From Planctomycetota bacterium (GTDB lineage: Bacteria > Planctomycetota > MHYJ01 > WSZJ01 > JACPWG01): 64,000 nucleotides of DNA. This document shows, one piece after another, positions 1 to 8,562 of this stretch. The DNA lies in NCBI GenBank assembly GCA_016197205.1, contig JACPWG010000185.1:1-64000 (forward strand), written 5' to 3'. The position numbers and the translations under genes are program-made. Below the pieces are notes generated by a model. It was not told the origin of the DNA. It made no database searches and saw only the letters and a list, made by a program, of their open reading frames with translations. Each line of letters starts with the position of its first letter. Within the stretch, counting starts at the first letter, position 1.

Positions 1-94
1 TACTACAAACAGTGGGTGCTGCTCTCGGAACCTACTGTTCGTAGTACCGCCTTCAGGCGGTCTGGGCGCTGTCGTCGAAAAGTAGCCACACCCA

Positions 95-197
95 TTGAGA
101 ATTGAACCTTGAGCCTTGTCTGAGTCTTGAAAATTGAGCATTGAGAATTCTTGTCGCCCCCCTGCGCGTCCAACGAGCAAGTTATTTTCTTACGGGC
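95..197 (+). repeat. Family B element, right half
   Basis: This AT-rich run of TTGAACCTTGAGCC-like heptads is followed by a conserved segment ending in TTATTTTCTTACGGGC. The same sequence occurs reversed at 4085-4195 and in direct orientation at about 42208-42312. Only the right half is present here. It is non-coding, but an open frame runs through it into the gene downstream and could mislead start prediction. A short palindrome, ACCGCCTTCAGGCGGT, lies just upstream at 46-61. Confidence 0.8.
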
Positions 198-246
198 ACT
201 ACGTCGCCGGAGGTGGACCTCCTCGTCCCCTTGCGAGGGAAAGCCT

Positions 247-1722
247 GTGCTTGGCACGCCCTGTTGCGCTCCTGCAAACAGAGAGCGTTTCGGCCTCGCC
301 GGCTCCTCGGCCGGCGCGCTCTTCCTTCTCCTCCCCCTCGGCGCCATCGCGTTCGCGGAGCCGCTCCCCGCCCCGTCGATGCCGATCGCCATCGACGTCT
401 CGCGTCTGGAGGCCCGGTATCCGCGGATCGAGAAGGGACGCGGGCCGGACGACCCGCTCGCCTTCGCAGTTCGGATCCCTGCTGACTGGCAGGACGTCTC
501 GCGCAAACCCGAGCGGGGCGCGAACTACACCTCGCTCCTCCCGCTCGGGCTCTGGCGCGAGCCGCGATCGCCCCCGGGCGAAGCGGCGGCGATCGAGGTC
601 TCCTGCCTGCTCCTCCCGATGGAGCGACCGACCGAGTTGTGGTCGGAAGAGGCGGTGGCCCGGCTCGGCCTGCGCATCGCCGCGCAGCGCGTGGGGACCC
701 GCTTGGGGGCGCCGGACGTCGATCTGGTCGTGCTCGACGGGAGCGGTCCCGACCAGCGAATCGGCCGGATCGGCGTCGTACGGGCCGACGACGTGCTCTT
801 CCTGGTGATGGGTTCCGCCCCCGCCTCCCGGTACGAGGCCTGCGCCGAAACCCTCGCCGCCGCGTGCCTGCACTTTCGCCCCGTCGGGGCCGCGCCCCCG
901 CGCGCCATCGCCGCCTTCGAAGACTACACGGTGGTCGCGCCTTACGAGGTGCGGTTCCCCGTCCCCGCCGGCTGGATCCCTCGGCCCGTGAGGGACGCTC
1001 CGCCGGGGCACGGGGTGTTCGAGATGCACTCCCCGGACGACGGCGGCGCGCGCGCCGGGCTGCGTCTTCACTTGGCCCCGGCCGCTTCCGGCCTGGAGGA
1101 GGCCGCCGCGGTGCGGCAGGAGCTGACGGCCTGGGCGTCGTTCGGCTTCGCCCCGGCGTCGGAGGCCTTTCGCGCCCGCCCCCGGATCCCGGCGGGCGGG
1201 CCCGGACAGTTCCGGCTCTTTCGCGGCGAAACCGCGGACGGGGCGGCTGAAGTGCGAACCTTCAGCTTCCCGTCGCACGGCCGCCGCGTGACCGTGTCCG
1301 CGTTTGGGCCGGCCCGGGACGCAGCCCCGGCAACGGCCCGACTTGCGCGCTCGGCCTTCGATGCCCTGCTGCGCGGACTCTCGATCAGCTCGGACTTCCC
1401 GAGCGACCCGCCGCGGCTGTGGGATCGGGGGAAGCTGCCCAGCCTGACCGGCTTCCTGGAGGCCGCCTATGCGCCCGGCGTGCGGCGGCGCGAGCAAGGG
1501 GAGGGGGAGCTTTGGCGCGCCTGGATTCGACGGGCCGACTTGGCTTCGCTCCGCCTCGTCCTCCACCAGGTGGAAACCCTGCGCCGCCGCGATCCGGAGG
1601 AGGCGCTCCGCTATCTCCAGGAGGCCCTGCCGGAGCTGCGCTTCCGAAGGCCGGAGGAGGCGACCCACTGGCTGGACCGCCTGGCCGGCTACCTGGAGGC
1701 TTGCCTGGCCCGGTCCGGATGA
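247..1722 (+). CDS. Secreted protein of unknown function, tandem paralogue 1
   Basis: I do not recognise this family. The frame is open from 151, but its first part is family B repeat, so I prefer the GTG at 247. The start is uncertain and the original 5' end may have been replaced by the repeat. A hydrophobic stretch ending AIAFA looks like an export signal and is followed by a Pro-rich segment. The body aligns by eye with the next gene: both carry a DVSRLE/DVDAARLE motif, a segment describing a low-level IPADW/IPKGW block, a DDVLFLV/DDRLFLV strand and a PGHG motif near the middle. About 110 extra C-terminal residues, rich in Arg and Leu, are absent from the paralogue. Only 27 bases separate the two genes, so they are probably co-transcribed. 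Confidence 0.7.
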   Translation: MLGTPCCAPANRERFGLAGSSAGALFLLLPLGAIAFAEPLPAPSMPIAIDVSRLEARYPRIEKGRGPDDPLAFAVRIPADWQDVSRKPERGANYTSLLPLGLWREPRSPPGEAAAIEVSCLLLPMERPTELWSEEAVARLGLRIAAQRVGTRLGAPDVDLVVLDGSGPDQRIGRIGVVRADDVLFLVMGSAPASRYEACAETLAAACLHFRPVGAAPPRAIAAFEDYTVVAPYEVRFPVPAGWIPRPVRDAPPGHGVFEMHSPDDGGARAGLRLHLAPAASGLEEAAAVRQELTAWASFGFAPASEAFRARPRIPAGGPGQFRLFRGETADGAAEVRTFSFPSHGRRVTVSAFGPARDAAPATARLARSAFDALLRGLSISSDFPSDPPRLWDRGKLPSLTGFLEAAYAPGVRRREQGEGELWRAWIRRADLASLRLVLHQVETLRRRDPEEALRYLQEALPELRFRRPEEATHWLDRLAGYLEACLARSG

Positions 1723-1749
1723 TCCGGCCGTTCAAAACGGAGGCAACCG

Positions 1750-2922
1750 ATGAGACGGCTCTGCGTGGCCTCGGTCGCACTGGGTATGCTTTTCGCCTGG
1801 GACCTCGGTGCGGACCCTCCCGCGGGTTCGTCCCCCGTGCGTCTCCCCATGCCCCAGGACGTCGACGCTGCGCGGCTCGAGTCTGACTACCTCCTCGTCG
1901 TCTGCCACCCGCGGGAGGATCCGCGTGTCGCTTTCGACGTCGGCATTCCCAAAGGGTGGAGCGACTTGGGTTACGCCGGCGAGGGGCCGGCCGGCTACGT
2001 GAATCCGTCGACGCTGGGCCATTGGCAAGAGGCCGGGGAGCCGGGTCGTGCGCCGGAGCTCGAAGTGTCCGAGGCGCTGCTACCGTTTTCGATGCGGCCG
2101 GAGGAGTGGCTCGAGAGCGCGGCTCGGCGCTGGAACTGGACCCTCCTGGAGCGACGCCTCGGCGAGCAAGGGGGCCGGCGCATGGCGGAGGTTCTGGCGC
2201 GCGCCGGCGCCGCGGACGTCCCTCGCGTCGTGCGCATGGCGGCGATCCGTGACGACGACCGGCTCTTCCTGGTGGCGGGGTGTTGCGTCGAGAACGATTA
2301 TGCCCGCTGTGCGGAGCCCTTCGCCGCCGCGATCCGCACGTTCCGGTTGCGCGCGGACCGGACTCCGCCGCCGCAGGACACGCGCATCTACACGGTGCGC
2401 CACCCGATCGTCGCGGTCGTCGGCTTGCCCGCGTCCTGGCGCTTCGAGGGGGCCGACCGACTCCTCCCGGGACACGGGCTCGCTTTCGCCCGGCCTCCCG
2501 GGGACGCCGCGCTCTTCGGCCTCCTGCGCCTCCACCTCGCGGCCCCATCGCTCGTTCTGTCCGAGCGCGAGGCCGTCGAACTTGCGCTCCGCTCGGTGCG
2601 GACCGGCGGTTTCGAACCCATGCGAAGAACGATTGATCTGCCGGTCGGAGGCGACGGGCATCCCCCCGGCCGGTTCCTGCTCTATGAGGGGATGGCACTT
2701 GGTGTGTGGATGGAGCTGCGCGTGGTTACCTTCGCCGGGCGGGCGGGACGCGTGACGATCTCCGCGTACAGCCCCTCCCCCGCGGTCGCGGTAGCCTCCT
2801 GGCGAGAGTGCCGGCGTGCCTTCGAAACCGCGATGTTCAGCGTGCAAATCGCGGAATCGGCGGTCCAGGAGCCCTCCGAAGGGGCGACCACGGGTCCGGG
2901 GAGTCCGGCCGAGGGGAAGTGA
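1750..2922 (+). CDS. Secreted protein of unknown function, tandem paralogue 2
   Basis: The 390-residue product starts with a plausible signal peptide (MRRLCVASVALGMLFAWDLG). A good Shine-Dalgarno, GGAGG, lies 6 bases before the ATG. It is a paralogue of the preceding gene: shared blocks are DVDAARLES, a PKGW segment, DDRLFLVAGCC and LLPGHGLAF, in the same order and spacing. Predicted content is alternating beta strands and short helices, with no catalytic motif that I can identify. The C-terminus is a short Gly/Pro/Ser-rich tail. Likely periplasmic or secreted. The pair is a lineage-specific duplication of unknown role. Confidence 0.75.
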   Translation: MRRLCVASVALGMLFAWDLGADPPAGSSPVRLPMPQDVDAARLESDYLLVVCHPREDPRVAFDVGIPKGWSDLGYAGEGPAGYVNPSTLGHWQEAGEPGRAPELEVSEALLPFSMRPEEWLESAARRWNWTLLERRLGEQGGRRMAEVLARAGAADVPRVVRMAAIRDDDRLFLVAGCCVENDYARCAEPFAAAIRTFRLRADRTPPPQDTRIYTVRHPIVAVVGLPASWRFEGADRLLPGHGLAFARPPGDAALFGLLRLHLAAPSLVLSEREAVELALRSVRTGGFEPMRRTIDLPVGGDGHPPGRFLLYEGMALGVWMELRVVTFAGRAGRVTISAYSPSPAVAVASWRECRRAFETAMFSVQIAESAVQEPSEGATTGPGSPAEGK

Positions 2923-3093
2923 AGGGCGCCCGCGCGGCGTTTCCGCGCCGGCGGCTGCGGCTCCGGTGCGCCGGGTCGCGAGGACGCGCGTGCCGAGGGC
3001 CTCGGCAAAACGCGCCGACTTGCGACCGACGGCGCCGAGGCCGACGAGCCTGCAAATCCGGCCGCGCAAGGGCATGACGACTCGGGCCGACGC

Positions 3094-3903
3094 CTACGCA
3101 GGGTCGTCCCCAGGCGCCCGCGGCCCGCCCTTGAGCCGTTCAAGCTCCGCACGCAGGCGCCGGACCTCCTGCTCCGCGGCCTCCGCACGCCGATGCTCCG
3201 CCTCCGCGCGCAGCCGCTCCGCCTCCGCGCGCAGCCGCTCCGTCTCCGCACGCCGATGTTCCGTCTCCGCCCGTTTGCGCTCCGCGTCCGCGCGCCGGGC
3301 CTCGCGTTCGGCCCGCTCGGCGCGGGTGGGCAGGGGCTCGGCCGCACCGGGCTCGAAGAAGCGGAGGTGGCCGGCGACCACCCCCAGCTCCAGCCCCAGT
3401 TCATGGCTCGGCAGCCGGCCGGAAGCCAAGGCCTGAATCGGCTGGTACACCCCGCCTTCCAGCACGAAGCCCCGCAAACGGCCGGGAATCCACTCGCCGC
3501 GAGGGTCAAAGAGGAAGTACTCCTTCACCCCGAGATCGTCCCGGTACTTCGCCATCTTCGCGCCGAGATCCTCGAGTCGCGTACTGCGCGAGGTGACCTC
3601 CAGAACGAAGCAGGGGAGGTGTCCCCCCTCTTCCCACACCTTGTAGACGTCGCGTTGGCGGTCCGGAACCCCCTTCACGACGTACACGTCCGGGCTGATC
3701 GAGTCGGCCGACACGCCCTCGGTGGGATAAATGAAGTTGTTCCCCGAGACGTAGACCTGGGGCTCGCCCTGGTAACGGTCCTTCAGGACGTTGATCCCGT
3801 AGTCCTTCATCTCGTCCCTGTGGTCGTCGGTCTCGCCCATCGGTTTCCCGTCCCGCGTGGGGTACACGACGGCCTGCTCGGGCAGCACCCTGCGACCGTC
3901 CAT
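3094..3903 (-). CDS. Uma2-family (DUF820) putative endonuclease-like protein with coiled-coil tail
   Basis: Residues 20-190 match the Uma2/DUF820 fold, a restriction-endonuclease-like alpha/beta core. PDVYVV carries the acidic residue (D72), CFVLEVTSRST supplies E102, and a Lys-rich helix leads into EYFLFDP. About 70 C-terminal residues form a charged coiled coil of repeated ERLRAEAE-type heptads. Uma2 proteins are abundant in cyanobacteria, Planctomycetota and Chloroflexi, and their biological role is not settled. The gene stands alone. Upstream of it lies a family A remnant and then a family B element in the same orientation, so its promoter may lie in or beside repeat DNA. Confidence 0.85.
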   Translation of the reverse strand: MDGRRVLPEQAVVYPTRDGKPMGETDDHRDEMKDYGINVLKDRYQGEPQVYVSGNNFIYPTEGVSADSISPDVYVVKGVPDRQRDVYKVWEEGGHLPCFVLEVTSRSTRLEDLGAKMAKYRDDLGVKEYFLFDPRGEWIPGRLRGFVLEGGVYQPIQALASGRLPSHELGLELGVVAGHLRFFEPGAAEPLPTRAERAEREARRADAERKRAETEHRRAETERLRAEAERLRAEAEHRRAEAAEQEVRRLRAELERLKGGPRAPGDDPA

Positions 3904-4059
3904 GAAGCTTCTCCCCGGGGCCTGTCGGCTCGCTATCGTCCTTCGCCCGAACCGCGGGGAGACGCCTCCCGAGGGCGCGGTGGGGGACCAAGGGACCCGA
4001 TCCGGTCAAGTCTAGCGCCGGTGGGAGTGGGAGTCAAGGCCGGCGTCGGGAGAAACCCC

Positions 4060-4079
4060 AGCAGTTCCGTGGGGCGGTG
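4060..4079 (+). repeat. Degenerate end of a family A element
   Basis: CAGTTCCGTGGGGCGGTG resembles the right terminus of the family A elements (CAATTCCGTGGGGCGGTA). It directly abuts the CTCAG flank of the family B element. The rest of the element is missing. Confidence 0.55.
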
Positions 4080-4084
4080 CTCAG

Positions 4085-4502
4085 GACCCGTAAGAAAGTG
4101 ACTTGCTCGTTTGACGCGCACGGGGGCGACAAGAATTCTCAATGCTCAATTTTCAAGACTCAGACAAGGCTCAAGGTTCAAGGTTCAATTTTCGATGTCC
4201 ACCACGGAACGAAGCCCGGGCACGGAATCGCGGACTCTGAGTACCGCTCCACGGAAGTCGGTGACCAATGGCCGAAGGCAAGTTCGGCCGCCCGCGAGGC
4301 GCGCGAGCGAGGCGTAGTAACGGAGAACTACGTGCAACGAAGCAGGCGGCCGAAATCGCCGAGGAAATTGGTCACCCAATTCTGTGGGGCGGTACTGAGC
4401 CTTGAACTTTGAGCCTTGCCTGAAACTTGAACATTGAGCCTTCAGCCTTTTCCTGAGGAGCTGCCCGGTTGCCGAGCTGCAGGAGTTGTTTCTTTACGGG
4501 CC
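4085..4502. mobile_element. Family B MITE-like element carrying a nested family A copy
   Basis: The left end reads GACCCGTAAGAAAG and the right end CTTTACGGGCC, forming imperfect terminal inverted repeats. Inside each end are TTGAACCTTGAGCC-like heptads. Five-base direct repeats CTCAG flank it at 4080-4084 and 4503-4507. The right flank overlaps the TGA stop of the thioredoxin-domain gene, which reads in from the other strand. A family A element is inserted inside at 4243-4394. The uninterrupted counterpart is at 42060-42312. No ORF of substance is present, so mobility would need an enzyme supplied in trans. Confidence 0.75.
4243..4394. mobile_element. Family A palindromic MITE-like element, copy 1
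   Basis: The ends are TACCGCTCCACGG and CTGTGGGGCGGTA. Inner arms also pair, and a central GTAGT/ACTAC hairpin completes a single long fold. Exact CTGAG direct repeats flank it at 4238-4242 and 4395-4399. It lies inside a family B element. The reversed empty site CTCAG is visible at 42163-42167 in the uninterrupted copy. This copy lacks about 10 bases of the central arm compared with the others. Confidence 0.85.
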
Positions 4503-4503
4503 C

Positions 4504-6540
4504 TCAGTGCTCCTCTTCCCCCTGCAGCGCCTTCCGCGCGAGGGCCGCTGCCGGGTCCTCGGGGAACTGCGCGACCACGCTCTGCCAGAGCCGGATGGCG
4601 ACCGGCGCCTCCTTCTCGTGCCAGTGGCAGAGCCCGCGATAGTACATCATCCGCGGCACCTCGCGGTCGCCGGCGAAACGGCGCAGGTAGGCGTCGATGT
4701 CGCGCGCGGCGTCCGCCCAGAGCCCCAACCGGATTTGCGCGTAGGCCAGGCACGCCCACGACGCGGCCGAGGTCCCGTGCGTCCCGTCCGCATCCAGCTC
4801 CAGCGCCCGTCGGTAGGCGCGCCTCGCCCCTTCCCAGTCCTGCCCGGCGTAGGCCACGTCCGCCGCATGCTGCCAGGCCTTCGGATCGTCCGCCCCTTTC
4901 TCCACTCCCTCGCGCGCCGACCGCTCCTCCGCGAGCGCCGCCGCCAGCTTCGACTGCGCCTCCGCGGCCGCGCGCACGATCGCCTCCGGCTTGATCCCGG
5001 TCAGATCGTTCCCCACCCGTCCCAGCATCCGCCCACCCGGCGTCAGGAACACCAACGTCGGCAGATCCACGACGGCGAACCGACGCACGAGATCCTCCCG
5101 CGCGTCGGCGTCGATGAACACGCAGACGAACCCGCCGCAGGCCTTGGCGGCCGCAGGATCCGCGAGCGTGACCGCCTTGAGCTGCCGGCACCATGGGCAC
5201 CAGTCGGCCGTCAGGTCCGCGAGCACCGCCTTCCCCTCGCGTCCCGCCCGCTCGAGCGCCCGCTCGTACGACTCCTCCCACGGCACGCCGCCGATCGTCT
5301 TCCCCTGCGCGGCCGGGCCCTCCTTCGGCTCCTCTCCGGCGGGCGCCTCCACCGTCGCCGCGCCGCTGACGCCGCCGTCCGCGAGTCGGGCGAGCACCGT
5401 ATACGCGCCGGGGGCCGGCTTGCCGTCCGCGCCCGCGGTCGTGAGCAGGTTCCGGTGCGGCTCGAAGGCGTCCTCGTCCACCACGAGGGACTCCGGCCGT
5501 TTCAAGAGCGACGTGACGTCCTCCTTCCCCCGGGTGGCCGTCCAGGCCAGCGTCCGCACATGGAGAAGGTTGCCGGCGGCGTCGAGGACCCGCGCTTCCA
5601 GATCCACGTGCCCGCGGCCCGCGTCCGCGCCGCGGACCGCCATGAGCTGAACGCGCTCCGGCGCGCCGAGCACCGCCAGGGTCACGGTCGCGGAAAGCCG
5701 TGACCTCCGGTCCCGCAGCGTGATCGTCTCCTCGCGGCTGGGACGGGCGCCGGCCTTGATCGACGGCACGCCGGCCGCGCCGCCCGGGGTCCCGGCGGTC
5801 ATGTCCAGCCCTTCGCTCACCGACCAGACCGGGTCGATGTCCACGGGAAACCCGCGGTCGTCGTAGGCCTGCGCCAGGAGCAGCTCCGGGGCCAGCGGCG
5901 CCCCCACGCGCGCGCTCGCGGTGTGCCGCATCGCGGCGTCCACCGTCGAACGCATGTTCGCGTCGGCCGGGTCGGACGACAAGTAGCGGACCTGCAGCCG
6001 GACCGGCGCACCGGGCACGACCGCCGCCGCCGCGTAGGCCTGTTCGGCGTCCGGCTGGCTCTTCCGCTGCGCGTCGAGAAAGGCGCCGGCTTCCTTGCGC
6101 TGTGCGTCCATCTCGCGCGCGCTCATGTGGTCCACGGCAAGGCGGAAATGGTGGCACGCGAGCAGGTACTTGCCGAGCCGCTGGTAGGTGCGGCCGAGCC
6201 AGAAATCCGTCACGCCGTCCTCGGGCGCGAGCTGCCGCGCGCGCCACAGCGTGAGGAGCGCGTCGTCCCAATGGCCCGTGAGGTGCAGCACCGCGCCCAG
6301 GCCGCGCCAGGCCTCCGCCCCCGCGGGGTTGTAGCGCAGGGCCTCGCGGAAATGCGCGATCGCGCGGTAGGCGTTCTGCGTCTGCCGATAGATCTCGCGG
6401 GCCTGCTTCAGGTGGGTCTGGTACAGCTCCGCGTCCTGGACCCGCGGGTCCTCCGCGGGGGAGCCGGGAGCCGCGAGGAGGCCCGGGCTGAAGCCGCCGA
6501 GAAGCAGCAGGAGCGCCGCTACGAGTCGCCGTGATGACAT
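4504..6540 (-). CDS. Exported TPR protein with a central thioredoxin-like domain
   Basis: I start this at the ATG at 6540 because it opens a clean signal peptide (MSSRRLVAALLLLLGG...LLAA) behind a GGGGGA ribosome site. The frame extends farther upstream but only through repeat DNA. The 678-residue product has N-terminal TPR-like helices (about 40-150), a beta-rich middle (about 190-400), a thioredoxin fold with the redox motif WCPWC at about 446-450, and further TPR helices to the C-terminus. The domain resembles the DsbD C-terminal/thioredoxin_7 type, suggesting a periplasmic thiol-disulfide role. Its TGA stop lies within the CTGAG flank of a family B element. Confidence 0.85.
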   Translation of the reverse strand: MSSRRLVAALLLLLGGFSPGLLAAPGSPAEDPRVQDAELYQTHLKQAREIYRQTQNAYRAIAHFREALRYNPAGAEAWRGLGAVLHLTGHWDDALLTLWRARQLAPEDGVTDFWLGRTYQRLGKYLLACHHFRLAVDHMSAREMDAQRKEAGAFLDAQRKSQPDAEQAYAAAAVVPGAPVRLQVRYLSSDPADANMRSTVDAAMRHTASARVGAPLAPELLLAQAYDDRGFPVDIDPVWSVSEGLDMTAGTPGGAAGVPSIKAGARPSREETITLRDRRSRLSATVTLAVLGAPERVQLMAVRGADAGRGHVDLEARVLDAAGNLLHVRTLAWTATRGKEDVTSLLKRPESLVVDEDAFEPHRNLLTTAGADGKPAPGAYTVLARLADGGVSGAATVEAPAGEEPKEGPAAQGKTIGGVPWEESYERALERAGREGKAVLADLTADWCPWCRQLKAVTLADPAAAKACGGFVCVFIDADAREDLVRRFAVVDLPTLVFLTPGGRMLGRVGNDLTGIKPEAIVRAAAEAQSKLAAALAEERSAREGVEKGADDPKAWQHAADVAYAGQDWEGARRAYRRALELDADGTHGTSAASWACLAYAQIRLGLWADAARDIDAYLRRFAGDREVPRMMYYRGLCHWHEKEAPVAIRLWQSVVAQFPEDPAAALARKALQGEEEH

Positions 6541-6613
6541 GTCGAAGTCCCCCGTGGAACCAGAGGGCTGAGAAGGGTTCAAAACTGCCGCTGCCGCCGT
6601 ACTCGGCTGATCA

Positions 6614-6679
6614 TGGCCCGTTGACGAAGTCCAGCCGTGACAGCGTCGACGACGGTATCCGAAGTTCGTCAACGGGCCA
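6614..6679. repeat. Family D inverted-repeat element, short form
   Basis: TGGCCCGTTGACGAAGT at the left pairs with ACTTCGTCAACGGGCCA-like sequence at the right, giving a near-perfect stem of about 15 bp around a 30-base loop. A longer form with the same ends is at 47756-47882. Confidence 0.75.
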
Positions 6680-6781
6680 CGAGCGGGTCCCGGCTCCGTG
6701 GGCACGGCACAGCGGTTTCCCTATCGGACGTGGGCAGTCGGTCGCGAGACTGAGTCCGCGGGAACCGAAGGACGCGCCCAG

Positions 6782-6806
6782 ACCGCTCCCTCACGGTCGC
6801 GGTTCC
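6782..6806. repeat. 25-base repeat E, copy 1
   Basis: ACCGCTCCCTCACGGTCGCG followed by GTTCC. Identical sequence occurs at 30516-30540, and the reverse complement of its core is at 61871-61893. The function is unknown. Confidence 0.7.
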
Positions 6807-6935
6807 GTTCGGCTGCGCCGGTCGATTCGCGAGCTCTTCGTCCTTCGGTGGCTCGTCCGTTGGGTTGCGACCAGGGACTGCCCTGGAAAACCTGCGCTCG
6901 CCGTCGTGTTCGACCAGCGCAACGACGGTCGCGAG

Positions 6936-6975
6936 CATTCTCAGTTCTCAAATCTCAAATCTGAATTCTCAATTC
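6936..6975 (-). repeat. AT-rich heptad tract after the RDD gene
   Basis: Read on the minus strand, the RDD gene ends in TTGAG and continues directly into GATTTGAGATTTGAGAACTGAG, a degenerate heptad series. Comparable tracts occur at 30349-30421, 34690-34732, 34893-34935 and 58146-58192. They stand out sharply from the roughly 70% GC surroundings. Confidence 0.6.
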
Positions 6976-8486
6976 CCCTGCATCGTTCCCCGCTCCACGA
7001 CCAGCGTGCCGGCCATCAAGTCTCCCAGCCGCTGCCACCGGCGCGTAGCGGCGATGGCGATCGCGCCGGCCAGGTAGCCGAAGAACGCCGTGTCGACGAG
7101 CCGGAGCAGCGTCCGGAGAAAGATCCGCCCCCAGCCCGCCCGGTGCAGCTCGAGGTCGACGACCGTGAGGCCCAGGAGGCGCTTCCCCAGCGTCGTCCCC
7201 CAACACGCCTCGGTCACGAAGAGGTACACGAAGTACAAGACGAACATGCCGAGACCCGTGAGCGTGGCGAACGAGCTCTGCACCGTCATCCAGCCTCCCT
7301 CCTCGTCGGGGCGCTGCGCCAGGAGCACCGAGAAGAGGAGGAGACTCCCCAGCCAGAAGATCCCTCCGTCGACGACCTGTGCAAGACACCGCGCGAAGAG
7401 GCCCGCGACGCGGACGCTCTCGTGAGGCGGAGGCAAGGTCCTCCCCTTCCATCGGTCGAGAAAGGGCGCGATGGCCGCCAGCAGCAAGAGCGCGATCAGT
7501 AGGCCGGGAGGGCCCACCCAGAGCCCGACCCGCGTCACGTTCGACATGTAGTCCAGCTCGCGGACCGATTCGGGCGGACCCAGGCGGCCGTCCCGCACTT
7601 CCCTACGGCGAACACCGTACCCGTCGTCCGTCCAAAGGACAGGCCCGCCGTGCCCGGGCACAGCCTGGAAGCGCGTGAAGACGCCGAACGGGGCGCGGGG
7701 GGTCGCGCCCGCGTCGCGCCAGGCGGTCCCATCGAACACCGCGACGTGCACGCGCGTCGGCAACAGCGGGGCCAGGGTCGCTTGCCCCTGGAAGGCAAGC
7801 ACCAGCCGCGCCTCGTCCGCCACGACTTGGAATTCCTCCGGCTCCACCGCCACGCACTCCGGGGCCGTCCATGCGCCCGGAGCGGTCCGAGCGGCGTAGA
7901 AGAGAAAGTTCGCCCCCTTCCAGAACAGCCAGAGCCGGTCCCGCCACCAGACGAGGTCCGCCCCCTGCCGGCAGGACGGCCGGTCCGTGGCGACGTCGGT
8001 CGAAAAAGCGACGGCCTCCGCGCCGCCCCAGGCCGAGCCGTCCCAGCACAGCACTTCCACGCCGCCGCCCTGCGCATCCCGGGCGAGCCAGAGGCGACCC
8101 CCGCCTTCCCGTAGGACCGATCCCTCCGCGGGCACGGACTCCGGCGTCGCTACGTCGTCCGGGCCGACCAGCGCACGAAGCCGGCCCTCCGTAAGGCTGA
8201 GCAGCCGGGGGCCGTACGGCGTCGGCTCGGAGAAGGCGGGCACCCACCGGTCCCCGACGAGGCGCGTCCCCTCGAGGGAGAGGAGCCGCCGTTCGCCGCT
8301 GGTTTCCGCCCCAGTGCCGCCTCCCCCGAAGCCCGTTCCCCTTCGAACCCCGAACCCACTTCGGCTCAGGGGCACTCGCGTCAGGTAGGTGACGTCCCCG
8401 ACCGCCGCGGCATGGAGCTCTCCCTGCGCGTTCGGCATCCAGAGGGGCCCGTGCCCACCGAAAACGCCGAAGACGAAGAAGACCAT
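6969..8486 (-). CDS. RDD-family membrane protein with a large extracytoplasmic domain
   Basis: The C-terminal 150 residues form the RDD membrane module: helices with ARCLAQVVDG and a second RLVDTAFFGYL segment give the Arg/Asp pattern of the family. A hydrophobic helix near residue 340 precedes it. The preceding 300 residues are a beta-rich, Trp-rich domain (repeated WDGSAW, WKGAN, FDGTAW blocks), suggesting a propeller-like extracytoplasmic part. RDD proteins are often presumed transporters, but a substrate cannot be inferred. The start is doubtful: the frame continues upstream of this ATG to the gyrB stop with a hydrophobic GVGCLLLGG stretch but no ATG, GTG or TTG, so the N-terminal helix may be longer than annotated. 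Confidence 0.75.
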   Translation of the reverse strand: MVFFVFGVFGGHGPLWMPNAQGELHAAAVGDVTYLTRVPLSRSGFGVRRGTGFGGGGTGAETSGERRLLSLEGTRLVGDRWVPAFSEPTPYGPRLLSLTEGRLRALVGPDDVATPESVPAEGSVLREGGGRLWLARDAQGGGVEVLCWDGSAWGGAEAVAFSTDVATDRPSCRQGADLVWWRDRLWLFWKGANFLFYAARTAPGAWTAPECVAVEPEEFQVVADEARLVLAFQGQATLAPLLPTRVHVAVFDGTAWRDAGATPRAPFGVFTRFQAVPGHGGPVLWTDDGYGVRRREVRDGRLGPPESVRELDYMSNVTRVGLWVGPPGLLIALLLLAAIAPFLDRWKGRTLPPPHESVRVAGLFARCLAQVVDGGIFWLGSLLLFSVLLAQRPDEEGGWMTVQSSFATLTGLGMFVLYFVYLFVTEACWGTTLGKRLLGLTVVDLELHRAGWGRIFLRTLLRLVDTAFFGYLAGAIAIAATRRWQRLGDLMAGTLVVERGTMQGN

Positions 8487-8562
8487 GTAAAGGACCGAGC
8501 TGCCGCCGAGGAGCAGGCAGCCGACCCCGGAGACCGCCGCGACCGGCTTCGCGACGCCCGGC

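Larger units (their letters stand above)
6541..6968. other. 428-bp intergenic spacer built from several short repeats
   Basis: No gene is visible here. The spacer holds a 66-bp inverted-repeat element at 6614-6679, a 25-base repeat at 6782-6806 and an AT-rich heptad tract at 6936-6975. Short overlapping frames on both strands are consistent with chance in high-GC DNA. Confidence 0.6.

Noticed and set aside
199..1668. Long minus-strand ORF opposite the first secreted gene.
   Set aside because: The plus strand has the signal peptide, paralogue and ribosome site. The minus frame is Arg/Gly-rich shadow coding.
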